Source of the DNA: JADLAT01 sp964348795
GTDB lineage: Bacteria > Pseudomonadota > Alphaproteobacteria > Micavibrionales > Micavibrionaceae
NCBI GenBank assembly: GCA_964348795.1
Contig: CAYGDY010000008.1
Location: forward strand, 1 to 64,000
Direction: 5' to 3'
Length of the DNA stretch: 64,000 nt
Shown: piece after piece, positions 1 to 7,548 of the stretch
Layout: each line of letters begins with the position of its first letter
Numbering within the stretch: the stretch's first letter is position 1
Translations under genes and position numbers: made by a program
Notes under the pieces: generated by a model
The model's input: only the letters and a program-made list of their open reading frames with translations
Database searches by the model: none
Told to the model about the DNA's origin: nothing

Positions 1-165
1 TCTGCTCCATTGATGAAATCTTCACTTTGAATCAATTTATATGACGGAGGCTATAATTTGGTAACTCGTCTAACTTGCAAACATTGATTTTATTGGGATT
101 GTCTCCTGACATCATAGATCTGGATAGTTTGCTCTGCGTAGGAAACAGGCAAAAAGATGAGCGGC

Positions 166-507
166 TTATTTAACGTCGTAAGTTTGCCTTATCTTTTCAA
201 TTTCTTCCGTTGGAATTTCATGCCATGAGGATGATGGACTTAAAAATAACTCAACGCCTAACTCGGACTTTACGACCTCAATTATTTGTGTAAACCAGCC
301 CGAGCATGATAGTTCTTTCATTGGCGTGGATTTGAATCCTTTAACTTCTTGATCCCAGTAAACTCCTGCCGCTCCACGGTAAACGTATTGATATTCAGGT
401 TTGCCATCATTTTCCAATATCAGGACCAGCTCACTGTCACCATTCACATAGATTTTCTTTATAAATTCGCGTTCCATTTTTTCTCTCAATTCATCAGATT
501 TGACCAT
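166..507 (-). CDS. Unknown AT-rich small protein, second gene of a two-gene operon
   Basis: The product is 113 residues, soluble, with no signal peptide or membrane segment. The N-terminus is charged and helical, and the middle is rich in beta-prone residues and aromatics (YQYVYRGAAGVYWD). The start codon lies inside the end of the upstream gene (22-bp overlap), so the two are probably translationally coupled. I do not recognise the family. Its size, composition and place in an island resemble immunity-type or small cargo genes, but that is only an impression. Codons are much more AT-rich than in the core genes to the right, which points to recent acquisition. Confidence 0.6.
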   Translation of the reverse strand: MVKSDELREKMEREFIKKIYVNGDSELVLILENDGKPEYQYVYRGAAGVYWDQEVKGFKSTPMKELSCSGWFTQIIEVVKSELGVELFLSPSSSWHEIPTEEIEKIRQTYDVK

Positions 508-779
508 TTTCCACCAGAGCCATGATAGCCTTCACGTACCAAGCCAAAGATATTTCTGCACTCTTTGTAGCCAAAATAATAGTACATGACGTCAGGTATA
601 GAGTTTTCGAGATTAAGCTGATCGAAAGGAACTTGGCCAATCAATGCACGATCTGACTCAAAGGAATTGTATAATACTCTTATCCGTGAGGGCTGTGTAT
701 TTTTGCTCACAAGACTTTTAAGTTGCCCTGGTGATTGGATGTCAATCTCTGTGTCAAACTGGTCGCAATTATCACACAT
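486..779 (-). CDS. Unknown AT-rich small protein with N-terminal Cys pair, first gene of the operon
   Basis: The product is 97 residues. It opens with a CDNC motif (Cys2, Cys5) and has another Cys near residue 74, so metal binding is possible but unproven. The middle is aromatic (DVMYYYFGYKEC). The ATG follows a G-rich ribosome binding site about 8 nt upstream. The stop overlaps the start region of the 166-507 gene, so the pair forms one unit read leftwards. The family is not recognised. It is AT-rich like its partner and unlike the core genes. Confidence 0.6.
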   Translation of the reverse strand: MCDNCDQFDTEIDIQSPGQLKSLVSKNTQPSRIRVLYNSFESDRALIGQVPFDQLNLENSIPDVMYYYFGYKECRNIFGLVREGYHGSGGKWSNLMN

Positions 780-1264
780 GAGTTTTCCCCCTGTTTCCTT
801 CGTTAAGCAAAAAAGCTATTGCCTGAAAAAGCTCCTTACCAGTACGGAGCGACCATAAATCTCTGCGAGTTTTGGGCTATATTCTCCGCAACCCATATCA
901 CCCATGACTATATCGGTACGGAGGTTATTTTGGAAGGTATTAAATCTATTTTCGTCACTTCTCCGTACCCGTCGAAAAACAGTTGGAAAAATAATGGCGG
1001 TGGGCGGCTGCCGTTTTTCCAACTTCCTATCAGAAGGAGCCGTTGATTTGCCGCGCTTCCCAATTTGAAGGCAAAATTTGCGGGAAGAATGTCGCCCCAT
1101 CATGCCCTTGATTGTCGCCGAACAAACGCAACACAAACGCCTACCAACATTTTTTGATGCTACGACATCCGTAAACAATCCTCCAGACTGTTTTTCTGTG
1201 CCGCTCCATTCCGCTGGACTTCCAGCGAACATGAAGCATTCATGCCATGAAAAGGAGAATAGTC
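780..1264. other. Intergenic region with a hairpin; no convincing gene
   Basis: About 485 bp separate the leftward AT-rich operon from the rightward HTH genes. Open frames exist on both strands, but none has a good ribosome binding site or protein-like composition. The clear structure is an 11-bp perfect inverted repeat at 981-991 and 1014-1024 (AGTTGGAAAAA and its complement) enclosing a GC-rich loop. It has no T-run, so it is not an obvious terminator. A weaker imperfect inverted repeat (CTTCCC/GGGAAG) lies near 1050-1085. Promoters for both flanking operons should lie here. Confidence 0.4.
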
Positions 1265-1492
1265 ATGGCAAGCACAATCCTGATGACACAATCCCAGCTT
1301 GTCCAGCGCTGGCACCTCAGCCCGCGCACCCTAGAGCGTTGGCGGTGGGAAGGCATCGGGCCTGTCCATCTCAAGATCGGCGGGCGGGTTCTTTACAGGC
1401 TCGAAGATATCGAGGCGTATGAGCGCAGCCAGATGCGGACGGAAACCGCCAAAGACGAAGGTATCCCCCTGGTCGCAGAGACGCCATTATGA
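1265..1492 (+). CDS. Excisionase/AlpA-like helix-turn-helix protein (copy 1)
   Basis: The product is 75 residues of winged-helix excisionase/MerR type. A helix-turn-helix (QSQLVQRWHLSPRTLERWRWEG) is followed by a wing ending in GGRVLYRLEDIEAYE. Such proteins bind DNA as excisionases or small regulators of integrated elements. I chose the ATG at 1265 because AAAGGAG sits 8 nt upstream; the in-frame ATG at 1247 overlaps that site. The stop overlaps the start of the next gene (ATGA), so the two are translationally coupled. The neighbouring gene is a paralogue. Confidence 0.8.
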   Translation: MASTILMTQSQLVQRWHLSPRTLERWRWEGIGPVHLKIGGRVLYRLEDIEAYERSQMRTETAKDEGIPLVAETPL

Positions 1493-1704
1493 CCACAGAG
1501 TCTTTCCTGACCGCCAAGCAGCTCAGTCAGCGGTGGTGCATCAGCCCAAGCACGCTGGAACGCTGGCGGTGGCTGGGCGTCGGTCTTCCTTACATCAAAG
1601 TCGGCGGGCGCATCCGGTACAGGCTTGTCGACATTCAGGCGTATGAGCAGAAGGAGTTGGCCAGAACGGGTGCATCCCTCCAGGCAGGCAGATTGCCAGA
1701 TTGA
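1489..1704 (+). CDS. Excisionase/AlpA-like helix-turn-helix protein (copy 2)
   Basis: The product is 71 residues and paralogous to the preceding gene. It shares the same arrangement of a recognition helix (SPSTLERWRW) and a wing (GGRIRYRLVDIQAYE). It starts at an ATG overlapping the previous stop (ATGA), giving coupled translation and probably near-equal amounts of both proteins. The pair could act as heterodimeric or sequential regulators or excisionases of the island; this is inference from family and location. Only the C-terminal tails differ clearly. Confidence 0.8.
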   Translation: MTTESFLTAKQLSQRWCISPSTLERWRWLGVGLPYIKVGGRIRYRLVDIQAYEQKELARTGASLQAGRLPD

Positions 1705-1763
1705 TTAGCCGGAAATGGGTGTAATTGGGTGTGGTTTTGGTTCTTGTTGAAAAATGTCGCCGC

Positions 1764-1834
1764 GCCCTGAATAAGGGCTTCCATATTCAGGCTTTTTAGT
1801 CTAAACCTAAACAACGCTTTCTTATATTCAGGGC
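1764..1834. promoter_or_regulatory. Inverted repeats upstream of the Fic gene (operator candidate)
   Basis: GCCCTGAATA at 1764-1773 is the exact inverse of TATTCAGGGC at 1825-1834. A further TATTCAGG lies at 1784-1791 and forms an 8-bp inverted repeat with the first site. Between them is a near-palindrome, TTTAGTCTAAA. The sites lie 40-110 bp before the Fic start, where a promoter is expected. They could be binding sites for an island regulator. No function is shown directly. Confidence 0.35.
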
Positions 1835-1873
1835 AAGATTCGCCTGAAAGCGGGGTTATTAGGGGCAGACAAA

Positions 1874-3049
1874 ATGGCAAAAACGGTCACGAATACACGA
1901 CTTGGAACCTATGTTTCCCGCAGCACGGCTGGGGAGGCTTACAAGTCCTATGTTCCGGCGGCGCTTCCCCCGCAGCCTGCCATCGACATGGATCGGCTTT
2001 ATAAACCTCTTGATCAGGCGATGAAAGCCTTGGGCGGGATCGATGCGCTGGCCAAGTTGCTGCCGGACATCAGCCTCTTTCTTTATATGTATGTGCGCAA
2101 AGAAGCTCTGGTGTCCTCCCAGATCGAGGGGACACAATCTTCGCTGTCCGACCTTCTGTTGTTCGAGAATGAGGAAAACCCTTCCGTTCCCGTGGACGAT
2201 GTGGAGGAAGTTTCCAATTACATCGCCGCTCTGAACCATGGGCTGGAGCGCATGCGGAAGGGCTTTCCGCTTTCCACCCGCCTGATCCGCGAGATGCACA
2301 AAATCCTGCTGCGCGGTGGGCGTGGAGCCAACAAAGCCCCTGGTGCGTTTCGCCGCTCGCAAAACTGGATCGGTGGCATTCGCCCAGGCAAGGCGCGGTA
2401 TGTCCCGCCGCCGCCGGAAATGGTCGACGACCTTATGAGCGATCTGGAAAAATTCGCGCATGACGAAGACCAGAAACTGCCCGCGCTGGTCAAAGCCGCG
2501 CTGATCCACGTTCAGTTCGAGACCATCCACCCGTTCCTTGATGGCAATGGCCGTCTGGGGCGTCTGCTCATCACACTGCTGCTTTGCGCCGATGGCGTGC
2601 TGGCGCAACCGATCCTTTATCTCAGCTTGCATTTCAAGGAACACCGCCAGCTTTACTACGACATGCTGCAGGACGTTCGGCTCAAAGGCGACTGGGAACG
2701 CTGGTGCGACTTCTTCCTTGACGGTGTGACGACCATGGCGACGCAAGCCGCCGATGATGCCAAGAAGATCATCGACCTTCTGGAGCATGACCGTGTGCGT
2801 ATCAGCCAGATCGGCAAAGCGTCGAAGAGCGCGCTCAAAATTCATGATTATCTGCTCAAAAAACCGTACCTCTCGATTACGAAAGTCGCGGCGGAGCTTG
2901 ATATCTCGGTGCCGTCCACAACCAGCACGGTGCAAAAGCTGGTTGATATCGGCGTGTTGAAAGAAATGACCGGAAAATCCCGCAACCGTATCTTCGCATA
3001 CGAAGCGTATCTGGACATTCTGGTTGCGGGAACGGAGCCGATAAAATGA
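1874..3049 (+). CDS. Fic family protein adenylyltransferase (class II, self-inhibited)
   Basis: The product is 391 residues. Fic enzymes transfer AMP (or another nucleotide moiety) from a nucleotide to hydroxyl groups of target proteins. The catalytic motif HPFLDGNGRLGR is intact at residues 219-230, with the essential His219. An N-terminal inhibitory motif of the S/T-x3-E-G/N type (S81...E85-G86) precedes it, as in class II enzymes such as Shewanella Fic, and its Glu blocks ATP binding until relieved. The C-terminal third resembles a winged helix-turn-helix (about 315-380), suggesting DNA binding or autoregulation. AGGGG precedes the ATG. A tiny ORF overlaps the stop (ATGA) and leads into a methyltransferase fragment, so the Fic gene was once first in a coupled operon. 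The in-vivo target is unknown. Confidence 0.9.
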   Translation: MAKTVTNTRLGTYVSRSTAGEAYKSYVPAALPPQPAIDMDRLYKPLDQAMKALGGIDALAKLLPDISLFLYMYVRKEALVSSQIEGTQSSLSDLLLFENEENPSVPVDDVEEVSNYIAALNHGLERMRKGFPLSTRLIREMHKILLRGGRGANKAPGAFRRSQNWIGGIRPGKARYVPPPPEMVDDLMSDLEKFAHDEDQKLPALVKAALIHVQFETIHPFLDGNGRLGRLLITLLLCADGVLAQPILYLSLHFKEHRQLYYDMLQDVRLKGDWERWCDFFLDGVTTMATQAADDAKKIIDLLEHDRVRISQIGKASKSALKIHDYLLKKPYLSITKVAAELDISVPSTTSTVQKLVDIGVLKEMTGKSRNRIFAYEAYLDILVAGTEPIK

Positions 3050-3156
3050 ACATCATCGACAACATGAATGAGCTTAATCCACGCAAGAAAATGCTGGATA
3101 AAACAGCCTCTTCGAGCAATGTAGCTTCATGGGACAGAACAAAAAAGCGGAGATGA
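3046..3156 (+). CDS. Tiny coupled ORF between Fic and methyltransferase
   Basis: A 36-codon reading frame starts at an ATG overlapping the Fic stop (ATGA at 3046-3049). It ends at a TGA that overlaps the methyltransferase start codons (ATGATG at 3153-3158). The predicted peptide is basic at its end (DRTKKRR) and matches no family I know. Overlap at both ends suggests it either encodes a real micropeptide or serves to couple translation of the two flanking genes. A chance frame cannot be ruled out. Confidence 0.35.
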   Translation: MNIIDNMNELNPRKKMLDKTASSSNVASWDRTKKRR

Positions 3157-3581
3157 TGAGCAAGAAGGAAGCATACAAAGTCATAGACGTTTTCGCTGGC
3201 CCAGGCGGGCTCGGCGAGGGCTTTGTTGCTTTCGGATATCGCATGGGGAAATTTCCATTTAAGCTTGCGGTATCGATTGAAAAAGACCCAACCGCACATA
3301 GCACACTGATGTTGCGGAGCTTTTATCGTCAGTTTTCTCAGGACAATATCCCAAAAGAGTATTGGGCATATGCTAGAGGAGATATAGCAAAAACAGAACT
3401 GTTTAATTTATATCCTACTCAAGCAAAAGCCGCTGCCGCCGAAGCTCAATGCATATCTGTTGTTTTTAATTCCTTCATTAACATTGTGGCCGAGCGTAGC
3501 GTGATAAAGCGCTCAAAAATATATTTGACCTGTTTTGCTTCTTCGGGATTGACCACAAGTTTTCGGGCAAGCACATCATAG
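3153..3581 (+). pseudogene. C5-cytosine DNA methyltransferase, N-terminal fragment
   Basis: The reading frame begins with motif I of m5C methyltransferases (DVFAGPGGLGEGF), the SAM-binding loop. It continues with SIEKDPTAHSTLMLRSF, typical of the large Dcm-type enzymes that often accompany Vsr or restriction genes. Family similarity ends near position 3449; the remaining codons to 3581 are read from the opposite strand of the recombinase gene. Motif IV (catalytic PCQ), the target recognition domain and motifs VIII-X are missing, so no active enzyme can be made. The start is at 3153 or 3156, overlapping the tiny ORF. The junction looks like a deletion or insertion boundary. Confidence 0.8.
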
Positions 3582-4093
3582 CCCAATGGTGGCGGGCCAC
3601 CCATCCACATGCCCTTGCGTTTTGAGGCAGAGAATTTATCGCGGATGCGCTCGCCGATCACCTCACGTTCGAACTGCGCGAATGATAAAAGTATATTAAG
3701 CGTCAGCCGCCCCATGGATGTGGTGGTATTAAATTGCTGGGTGACGGATACAAAGCTGACATTAAAGCGATCGAAAGTTTCAACCAGCTTGGCAAAGTCC
3801 ATCAGCGAACGGGACAGGCGATCCACTTTGTAAACGACGATCACATCAATGAGTCCGGCTTCAATGTCCTTTATTAATCTTTTAAGCGCAGGCCGTTCCA
3901 TCGAACCACCTGAAAACCCGCCATCGTCGTAATAGTCTGACACCAGCGTCCAGCCTTCATTCCGTTGCGATAGAACGTAAGCCTCGCCAGCCTCGCGCTG
4001 AGCGTCAAGGCTGTTGAATTCCATGTCCAGGCCTTCTTCGGTGGATTTACGGGTATAAACCGCGCAGCGGATACGGCGTTTAATTTCACTCAT
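3446..4093 (-). pseudogene. Serine site-specific recombinase, C-terminally truncated
   Basis: The product is 215 residues of a large serine recombinase, a family normally of about 500 or more. The catalytic resolvase domain is present (VYTRKSTEEG near the nucleophile Ser, then DRLSRS and RLTLNILLSFAQFERE). The start of the Recombinase domain follows (GPPPLGYDV...LVVNPEEAKQVKYIFERF). The protein stops after MKELKTTDMH, so most of the DNA-binding and zinc-ribbon portion is lost. The start at 4093 overlaps the DUF2924 stop (ATGA). Its broken end meets the broken end of the methyltransferase at about 3446-3450. It is almost certainly unable to recombine DNA. Confidence 0.85.
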
Positions 4094-4551
4094 GGCTTTT
4101 GCTTCTTTCTGCCATCGGAAACTTGCGAGAGGCCAAAAAAGGCTGGGCCTGACCATGGGGTTCCCGTGATGATGTGAGCGATGCGCGACAGGCTGCGATA
4201 TTTTCGCCCCTGGAAGGCAAAGCCATCAGCCATCACAGTGACATGATATTCCATCCCCTGATAATCTCGCAGGAGACGTGTGCCGACCGGAGGGCGATGG
4301 ATCTTGATTTTGCGCTTCTGCTTCAGGTCGTCGCTAAGGACGCTTTTGGCACGGGCCGTCAATCGTTTTTCCAGAAGATCATTATCACCGCCCCAGGCTA
4401 ATTCTTGAAGCCGATACGTTAGGCGGCTGACCAGGTAGTTTCGATTGAACTCAGGTGCATCCGATTTATAAAGGTCTTTCCAGAGCTTCTTTAACTGTCC
4501 TATGGGCATTATTTTTAATGCCGTTATTTTGGCTAAAACATCATTGTTCAC
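4090..4551 (-). CDS. DUF2924 domain protein
   Basis: The product is about 153 residues and carries the DUF2924 signature RLLRDYQGMEYHVTVMADGF...YRSLSRIAHIITGTPWSGPAFFGL. This family is regularly encoded next to serine recombinases of alphaproteobacterial elements and is thought to assist or regulate them, possibly by binding DNA; the mechanism is unknown. I placed the start at the GTG at 4551 because TAAGGAG lies 7 nt upstream. ATGs at 4557 and 4572 are in frame but spaced worse. The start overlaps the end of the small gene upstream, and the stop overlaps the recombinase start, so all three genes are coupled. Confidence 0.85.
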   Translation of the reverse strand: MNNDVLAKITALKIMPIGQLKKLWKDLYKSDAPEFNRNYLVSRLTYRLQELAWGGDNDLLEKRLTARAKSVLSDDLKQKRKIKIHRPPVGTRLLRDYQGMEYHVTVMADGFAFQGRKYRSLSRIAHIITGTPWSGPAFFGLSQVSDGRKKQKP

Positions 4552-4708
4552 GACCATTCTCCTTAGGGTCATGAATGCTTCCATTCGCTCTGAAGTCCAC
4601 GGGTTTCTGAGAATTTTTGGCTTTATTTCTGGTGCGCAGGCGCAGAATGCCCAAAGCCAGAATGCGGGCAATTTCGTCGGCGGGTGATGTGTTGTCTTTG
4701 TTAATCAT
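4541..4708 (-). CDS. Small protein preceding DUF2924/recombinase
   Basis: A 55-codon gene starts at ATG 4708 and its TGA overlaps the start of the DUF2924 gene. The N-terminus forms an amphipathic helix (ADEIARILALGILRLRTRNK) and the tail contains VDFRANGSIHD. From memory, short proteins with this ILALxxLRL...DF pattern occur upstream of DUF2924 in other alphaproteobacterial elements, which supports it being real. Its role is unknown; DNA or recombinase binding would fit the context. It is easily missed by gene finders because of its size. Confidence 0.6.
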   Translation of the reverse strand: MINKDNTSPADEIARILALGILRLRTRNKAKNSQKPVDFRANGSIHDPKENGREQ

Positions 4709-5043
4709 ACTGCAAATCTTATCGCGGGCGCGTGACGCGGGAAATCACAGTAGTTTTCGCAGAAATATTTTTGTTTTCGCTCGTGTCCCCGAAAATGGAG
4801 CAGATAACGGGAAAAGGAATGCCAAACCCAAAAATCCAGCAAAGCTCTGGACTTTTCCTTCCGTACATTTTGCCATCATGTTCAGAGGCTGCTGAGAGAA
4901 TAGCCGTCTTGAGAGCGAAACCCGCCCGCTGATGGGGGCGTGGGCTGTTAAAAATGTACAGAGGTTATCCTGAAAGATATGGCCAAAACTGGCCCGTTTC
5001 AGCACCACCCAAAAACTTTAGAGGGTGGTATGAAATAGAATAA
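4709..5043. other. Intergenic stretch between island and tRNA-Ser; no gene seen
   Basis: These 335 bp contain frames of 60-90 codons on both strands, but none has a recognisable product or ribosome binding site. The promoter of the leftward small ORF/DUF2924/recombinase unit should lie near 4710-4760. If the island integrated at tRNA-Ser, one attachment site would lie at the right edge of this stretch, next to 5044. Confidence 0.4.
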
Positions 5044-5134
5044 TGGCGGACAGGGCGGGATTCGAACCCGCGTAGGGCTATAAACCCTAACACGCTTTCC
5101 AAGCGTGCGCCATCAACCACTCGGCCACCTGTCC
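5044..5134 (-). tRNA. tRNA-Ser (GGA)
   Basis: A 91-nt class II tRNA with a 7-bp acceptor (GGACAGG/CCTGTCC), discriminator G and encoded CCA. The anticodon loop TTGGAAA gives anticodon GGA (positions 5098-5100 on the plus strand). The long variable arm is typical of serine tRNAs. The T-loop reads GGTTCGAATCC. Its 3' end faces the island on the left, consistent with use as an integration site. Confidence 0.95.
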
Positions 5135-5313
5135 CCATGTAAGATCAAGAAGAAGCGTATCTTCTTTTGGGGTCTTCTGGCGGGCACAGTAGACTCATCG
5201 GAAAAAAAGTGCAAGATGAAGTTTGTGACGTAACGGGAATGGCTTTGCGAAAAGCAAGATCACTGGTAAAGTGACCGGAAAAAGCCTACCTTCAACCGGA
5301 GATCTTTTGTATT

Positions 5314-5754
5314 ATGCGCCCGTCTTCCTTCATTTTTATTCTGTTATTGCCCGCCTTTATTGCGCTCGGGCACGACATGTTTTTATTTTATGTAAATTAT
5401 ATTTCTCTCGAAGGCCTGAGCCTTGATCTGATCCTGCAGGAATTCAAGTTCAGTGCCTTTGGCTTTATCTGGACGACCTATGACGAAGAGGGCTACAAAA
5501 ATTTTGTGCGGTCCACAGATCCGCAGACATGGGCGATCATTGACTCTCTCCTGACGTTCAAGGCTTTCTATACAGGATTGGCTTTTGCCGGAATCATGGT
5601 TTGTCTTTTTTACCTGCTCGGCTTTTTCAAGATCGGCCCCTTTGCCAGAGAAGGCAAGGTTTTCTACGGGAAATACGATCAGAAAGGGAAAAAGAAGGAC
5701 GTTTCCTTTCGGGGGGGGCAGGGGAGCGGAAAAATCGAGTATAAACGCAAATAA
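5314..5754 (+). CDS. Unknown membrane protein, two TM segments
   Basis: The product is 146 residues. An N-terminal hydrophobic segment (about 5-28, SFIFILLLPAFIALGHDMFLFY) could be a signal anchor, and a second lies at about 85-110 (FYTGLAFAGIMVCLFYLLGFF). A soluble loop of about 55 residues lies between them, and the basic C-terminal tail (KKKDVSFRGGQGSGKIEYKRK) should be cytoplasmic. GGAG lies 12 nt before the ATG. The gene sits alone between tRNA-Ser and ettA. I do not recognise the family; it looks like a lineage-specific inner membrane protein. Confidence 0.65.
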   Translation: MRPSSFIFILLLPAFIALGHDMFLFYVNYISLEGLSLDLILQEFKFSAFGFIWTTYDEEGYKNFVRSTDPQTWAIIDSLLTFKAFYTGLAFAGIMVCLFYLLGFFKIGPFAREGKVFYGKYDQKGKKKDVSFRGGQGSGKIEYKRK

Positions 5755-5869
5755 TCCCTCAGCGTTTTTCCTTCGCGTTTTTCGGTCTTTCTCTCCGCCC
5801 TTCACTATGGTATGAAAGCCCCTGTTTTATAACGCAATACCCCCGCAAGACAAAAAAGGGCTCTGAAAA

Positions 5870-7543
5870 ATGGCATCGTATCAGTATGTATATGTGATGA
5901 AAGGTCTGTCCAAGACCTATGGCAACGGCAAAAAAGTGCTGGAAAATGTCACATTGAGTTTTTTGCCTGGCGCGAAAATCGGGGTTTTGGGGCCTAACGG
6001 CGCAGGGAAATCAACGCTCCTGCGGATCATGGCCGGACGCGATAAGGATACGACCGGAGAAGCGTGGTCTGCCGAAGGCGCCCGCGTAGGCTATCTGGAG
6101 CAGGAACCCCAGCTGGACCCCACCAAAACCGTGCATGAAAACGTGCTTGAAGCGCTGGCAGGGACCAAGGCGATGATTGACCGTTTTAATGCGATCGGGC
6201 TGGAAATGGCGGAAGAAGGCGCGGATTTTGATGCGCTGATGACAGAAATGGGCGAACTGCAGGAAAAAATCGATGCAGTGGAGGGTTGGGAGCTCGATCG
6301 CACGGTGGAAATCGCCATGGACGCTCTGCGCTGTCCGCCCGGGGATTCCGATGTGACAACCCTTTCGGGCGGTGAAAAGCGCCGCGTGGCCCTGTGCCGC
6401 CTGCTTTTGGAAAAACCTGATCTGCTTTTGCTCGACGAACCCACGAACCATTTGGATGCGGAAAGCGTGGCGTGGCTTCAGCGCTTTTTATCCGACTACG
6501 CGGGCACCGTGATCATGATTACGCACGACCGGTACTTTCTGGACAATGTCACAGGCTGGATTTTGGAGATCGACCGCGGACGCGCTATCCCCTATGAAGG
6601 CAATTACTCGGCCTATCTGCAAGCCAAGCGCAAGCGGCTGGAGCAGGAAGCCAGAGAGGAAGACTCCCGCCAGCGCACCATTGCGCGGGAGCAGGAATGG
6701 ATGGGGCAGAGTCCCTCGGCCCGCCGGACAAAATCCAAGGCCCGTATTGCCGCTTACGAAGACTTGTTGGCGGAATCCGAGGCCCGCACCCAGCGCGATG
6801 CGCAGATTGTCATTCCCGCCCCGCCGCGTTTGGGGCAGGTGGTCATCGAAGCCGACAAGATCCGCAAGGCCTTTGGTGACAAGCTGTTGATTGACGGGCT
6901 CTCCTTCAAGCTTCCGCCCGGCGGGATTGTGGGCGTGATCGGTCCCAACGGTGCAGGGAAATCCACGCTCTTTAAAATGATTACCGGCGGGGAAACCCCC
7001 GATGAGGGCACGTTCAAAGTCGGGGAGACGGTGAAGCTTGGTTATGTTGACCAGAGTCGTGACAGCCTGAACCCCGATAAAACGGTATGGGAGGAAATCT
7101 CGGACGGGCTTGATATCATCAAGCTTGGAAAAGTCGAAATGCCGTCCCGTGCGTATGTTTCGGCCTTTAATTTTCGGGGGCCGGACCATCAGCAACTGGT
7201 AGGGAATCTCTCGGGCGGGCAGAGAAACCGCGTGCATCTGGCTAAAATGCTCAAAAAAGAAGCCAATGTCATTTTGCTCGATGAACCTACGAATGATCTC
7301 GATACCGAAACACTGGCGGCGCTGGAAGAAGCGCTGGAACGCTTCCCGGGGTGCGCAGTGATTATCTCCCACGATCGTTGGTTTTTGGATCGTCTGGCGA
7401 CCCATATTCTGGCATTTGAAGGGAATTCACAGGTGACGTGGTTCGAGGGCAATTATCAGGATTACGAGGCGGATTATAAACGCCGGATGGGTCACGATGC
7501 CGATACACCGCACCGCCTGAAATACAAGCCCTTGCGGAAGTAA
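5870..7543 (+). CDS. ettA: Energy-dependent translational throttle protein EttA (ABC-F)
   Basis: The product is 557 residues, close to the 555 of E. coli EttA. It is a soluble ABC-F ATPase that binds the ribosomal E site and gates early elongation according to ATP/ADP level. It carries two complete ABC domains: Walker A at 41-49 and near 358, signatures LSGGEKRR (about 165) and LSGGQRNR (about 445), and Walker B DEPTNHLD (about 187) and DEPTNDLD (about 470). The interdomain arm/linker, rich in Arg, Glu and Gln (about 245-310), is of EttA type. There are no membrane segments. It ends 5 bp before the convergent rsmA stop. Confidence 0.93.
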   Translation: MASYQYVYVMKGLSKTYGNGKKVLENVTLSFLPGAKIGVLGPNGAGKSTLLRIMAGRDKDTTGEAWSAEGARVGYLEQEPQLDPTKTVHENVLEALAGTKAMIDRFNAIGLEMAEEGADFDALMTEMGELQEKIDAVEGWELDRTVEIAMDALRCPPGDSDVTTLSGGEKRRVALCRLLLEKPDLLLLDEPTNHLDAESVAWLQRFLSDYAGTVIMITHDRYFLDNVTGWILEIDRGRAIPYEGNYSAYLQAKRKRLEQEAREEDSRQRTIAREQEWMGQSPSARRTKSKARIAAYEDLLAESEARTQRDAQIVIPAPPRLGQVVIEADKIRKAFGDKLLIDGLSFKLPPGGIVGVIGPNGAGKSTLFKMITGGETPDEGTFKVGETVKLGYVDQSRDSLNPDKTVWEEISDGLDIIKLGKVEMPSRAYVSAFNFRGPDHQQLVGNLSGGQRNRVHLAKMLKKEANVILLDEPTNDLDTETLAALEEALERFPGCAVIISHDRWFLDRLATHILAFEGNSQVTWFEGNYQDYEADYKRRMGHDADTPHRLKYKPLRK

Positions 7544-7548
7544 GAGCG

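Larger units (their letters stand above)
1..5043. mobile_element. Remnant of a genomic island abutting the 3' end of tRNA-Ser
   Basis: This stretch carries accessory genes only: two AT-rich unknown genes, tandem excisionase-like HTH genes, a Fic protein, a truncated C5 DNA methyltransferase, and a truncated serine recombinase with DUF2924. It stops at the 3' end of the minus-strand tRNA-Ser, a classic integration target, and ordinary core genes begin after the tRNA. Base composition shifts from clearly AT-rich (first 800 bp) to about the core level, so the island looks composite. The left boundary lies outside the window, and no direct repeat of the tRNA 3' end was found inside, so the exact ends are inferred. 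Confidence 0.5.

Noticed and set aside
816..1232. A 138-codon leftward frame before the HTH genes
   Set aside because: No recognisable domain, biased composition and no ribosome binding site; it spans the inverted repeat at 981-1024.
1859..2935. A 358-codon frame opposite the Fic gene
   Set aside because: Composition is His/Arg/Gln-rich shadow sequence; the Fic frame carries clear motifs.
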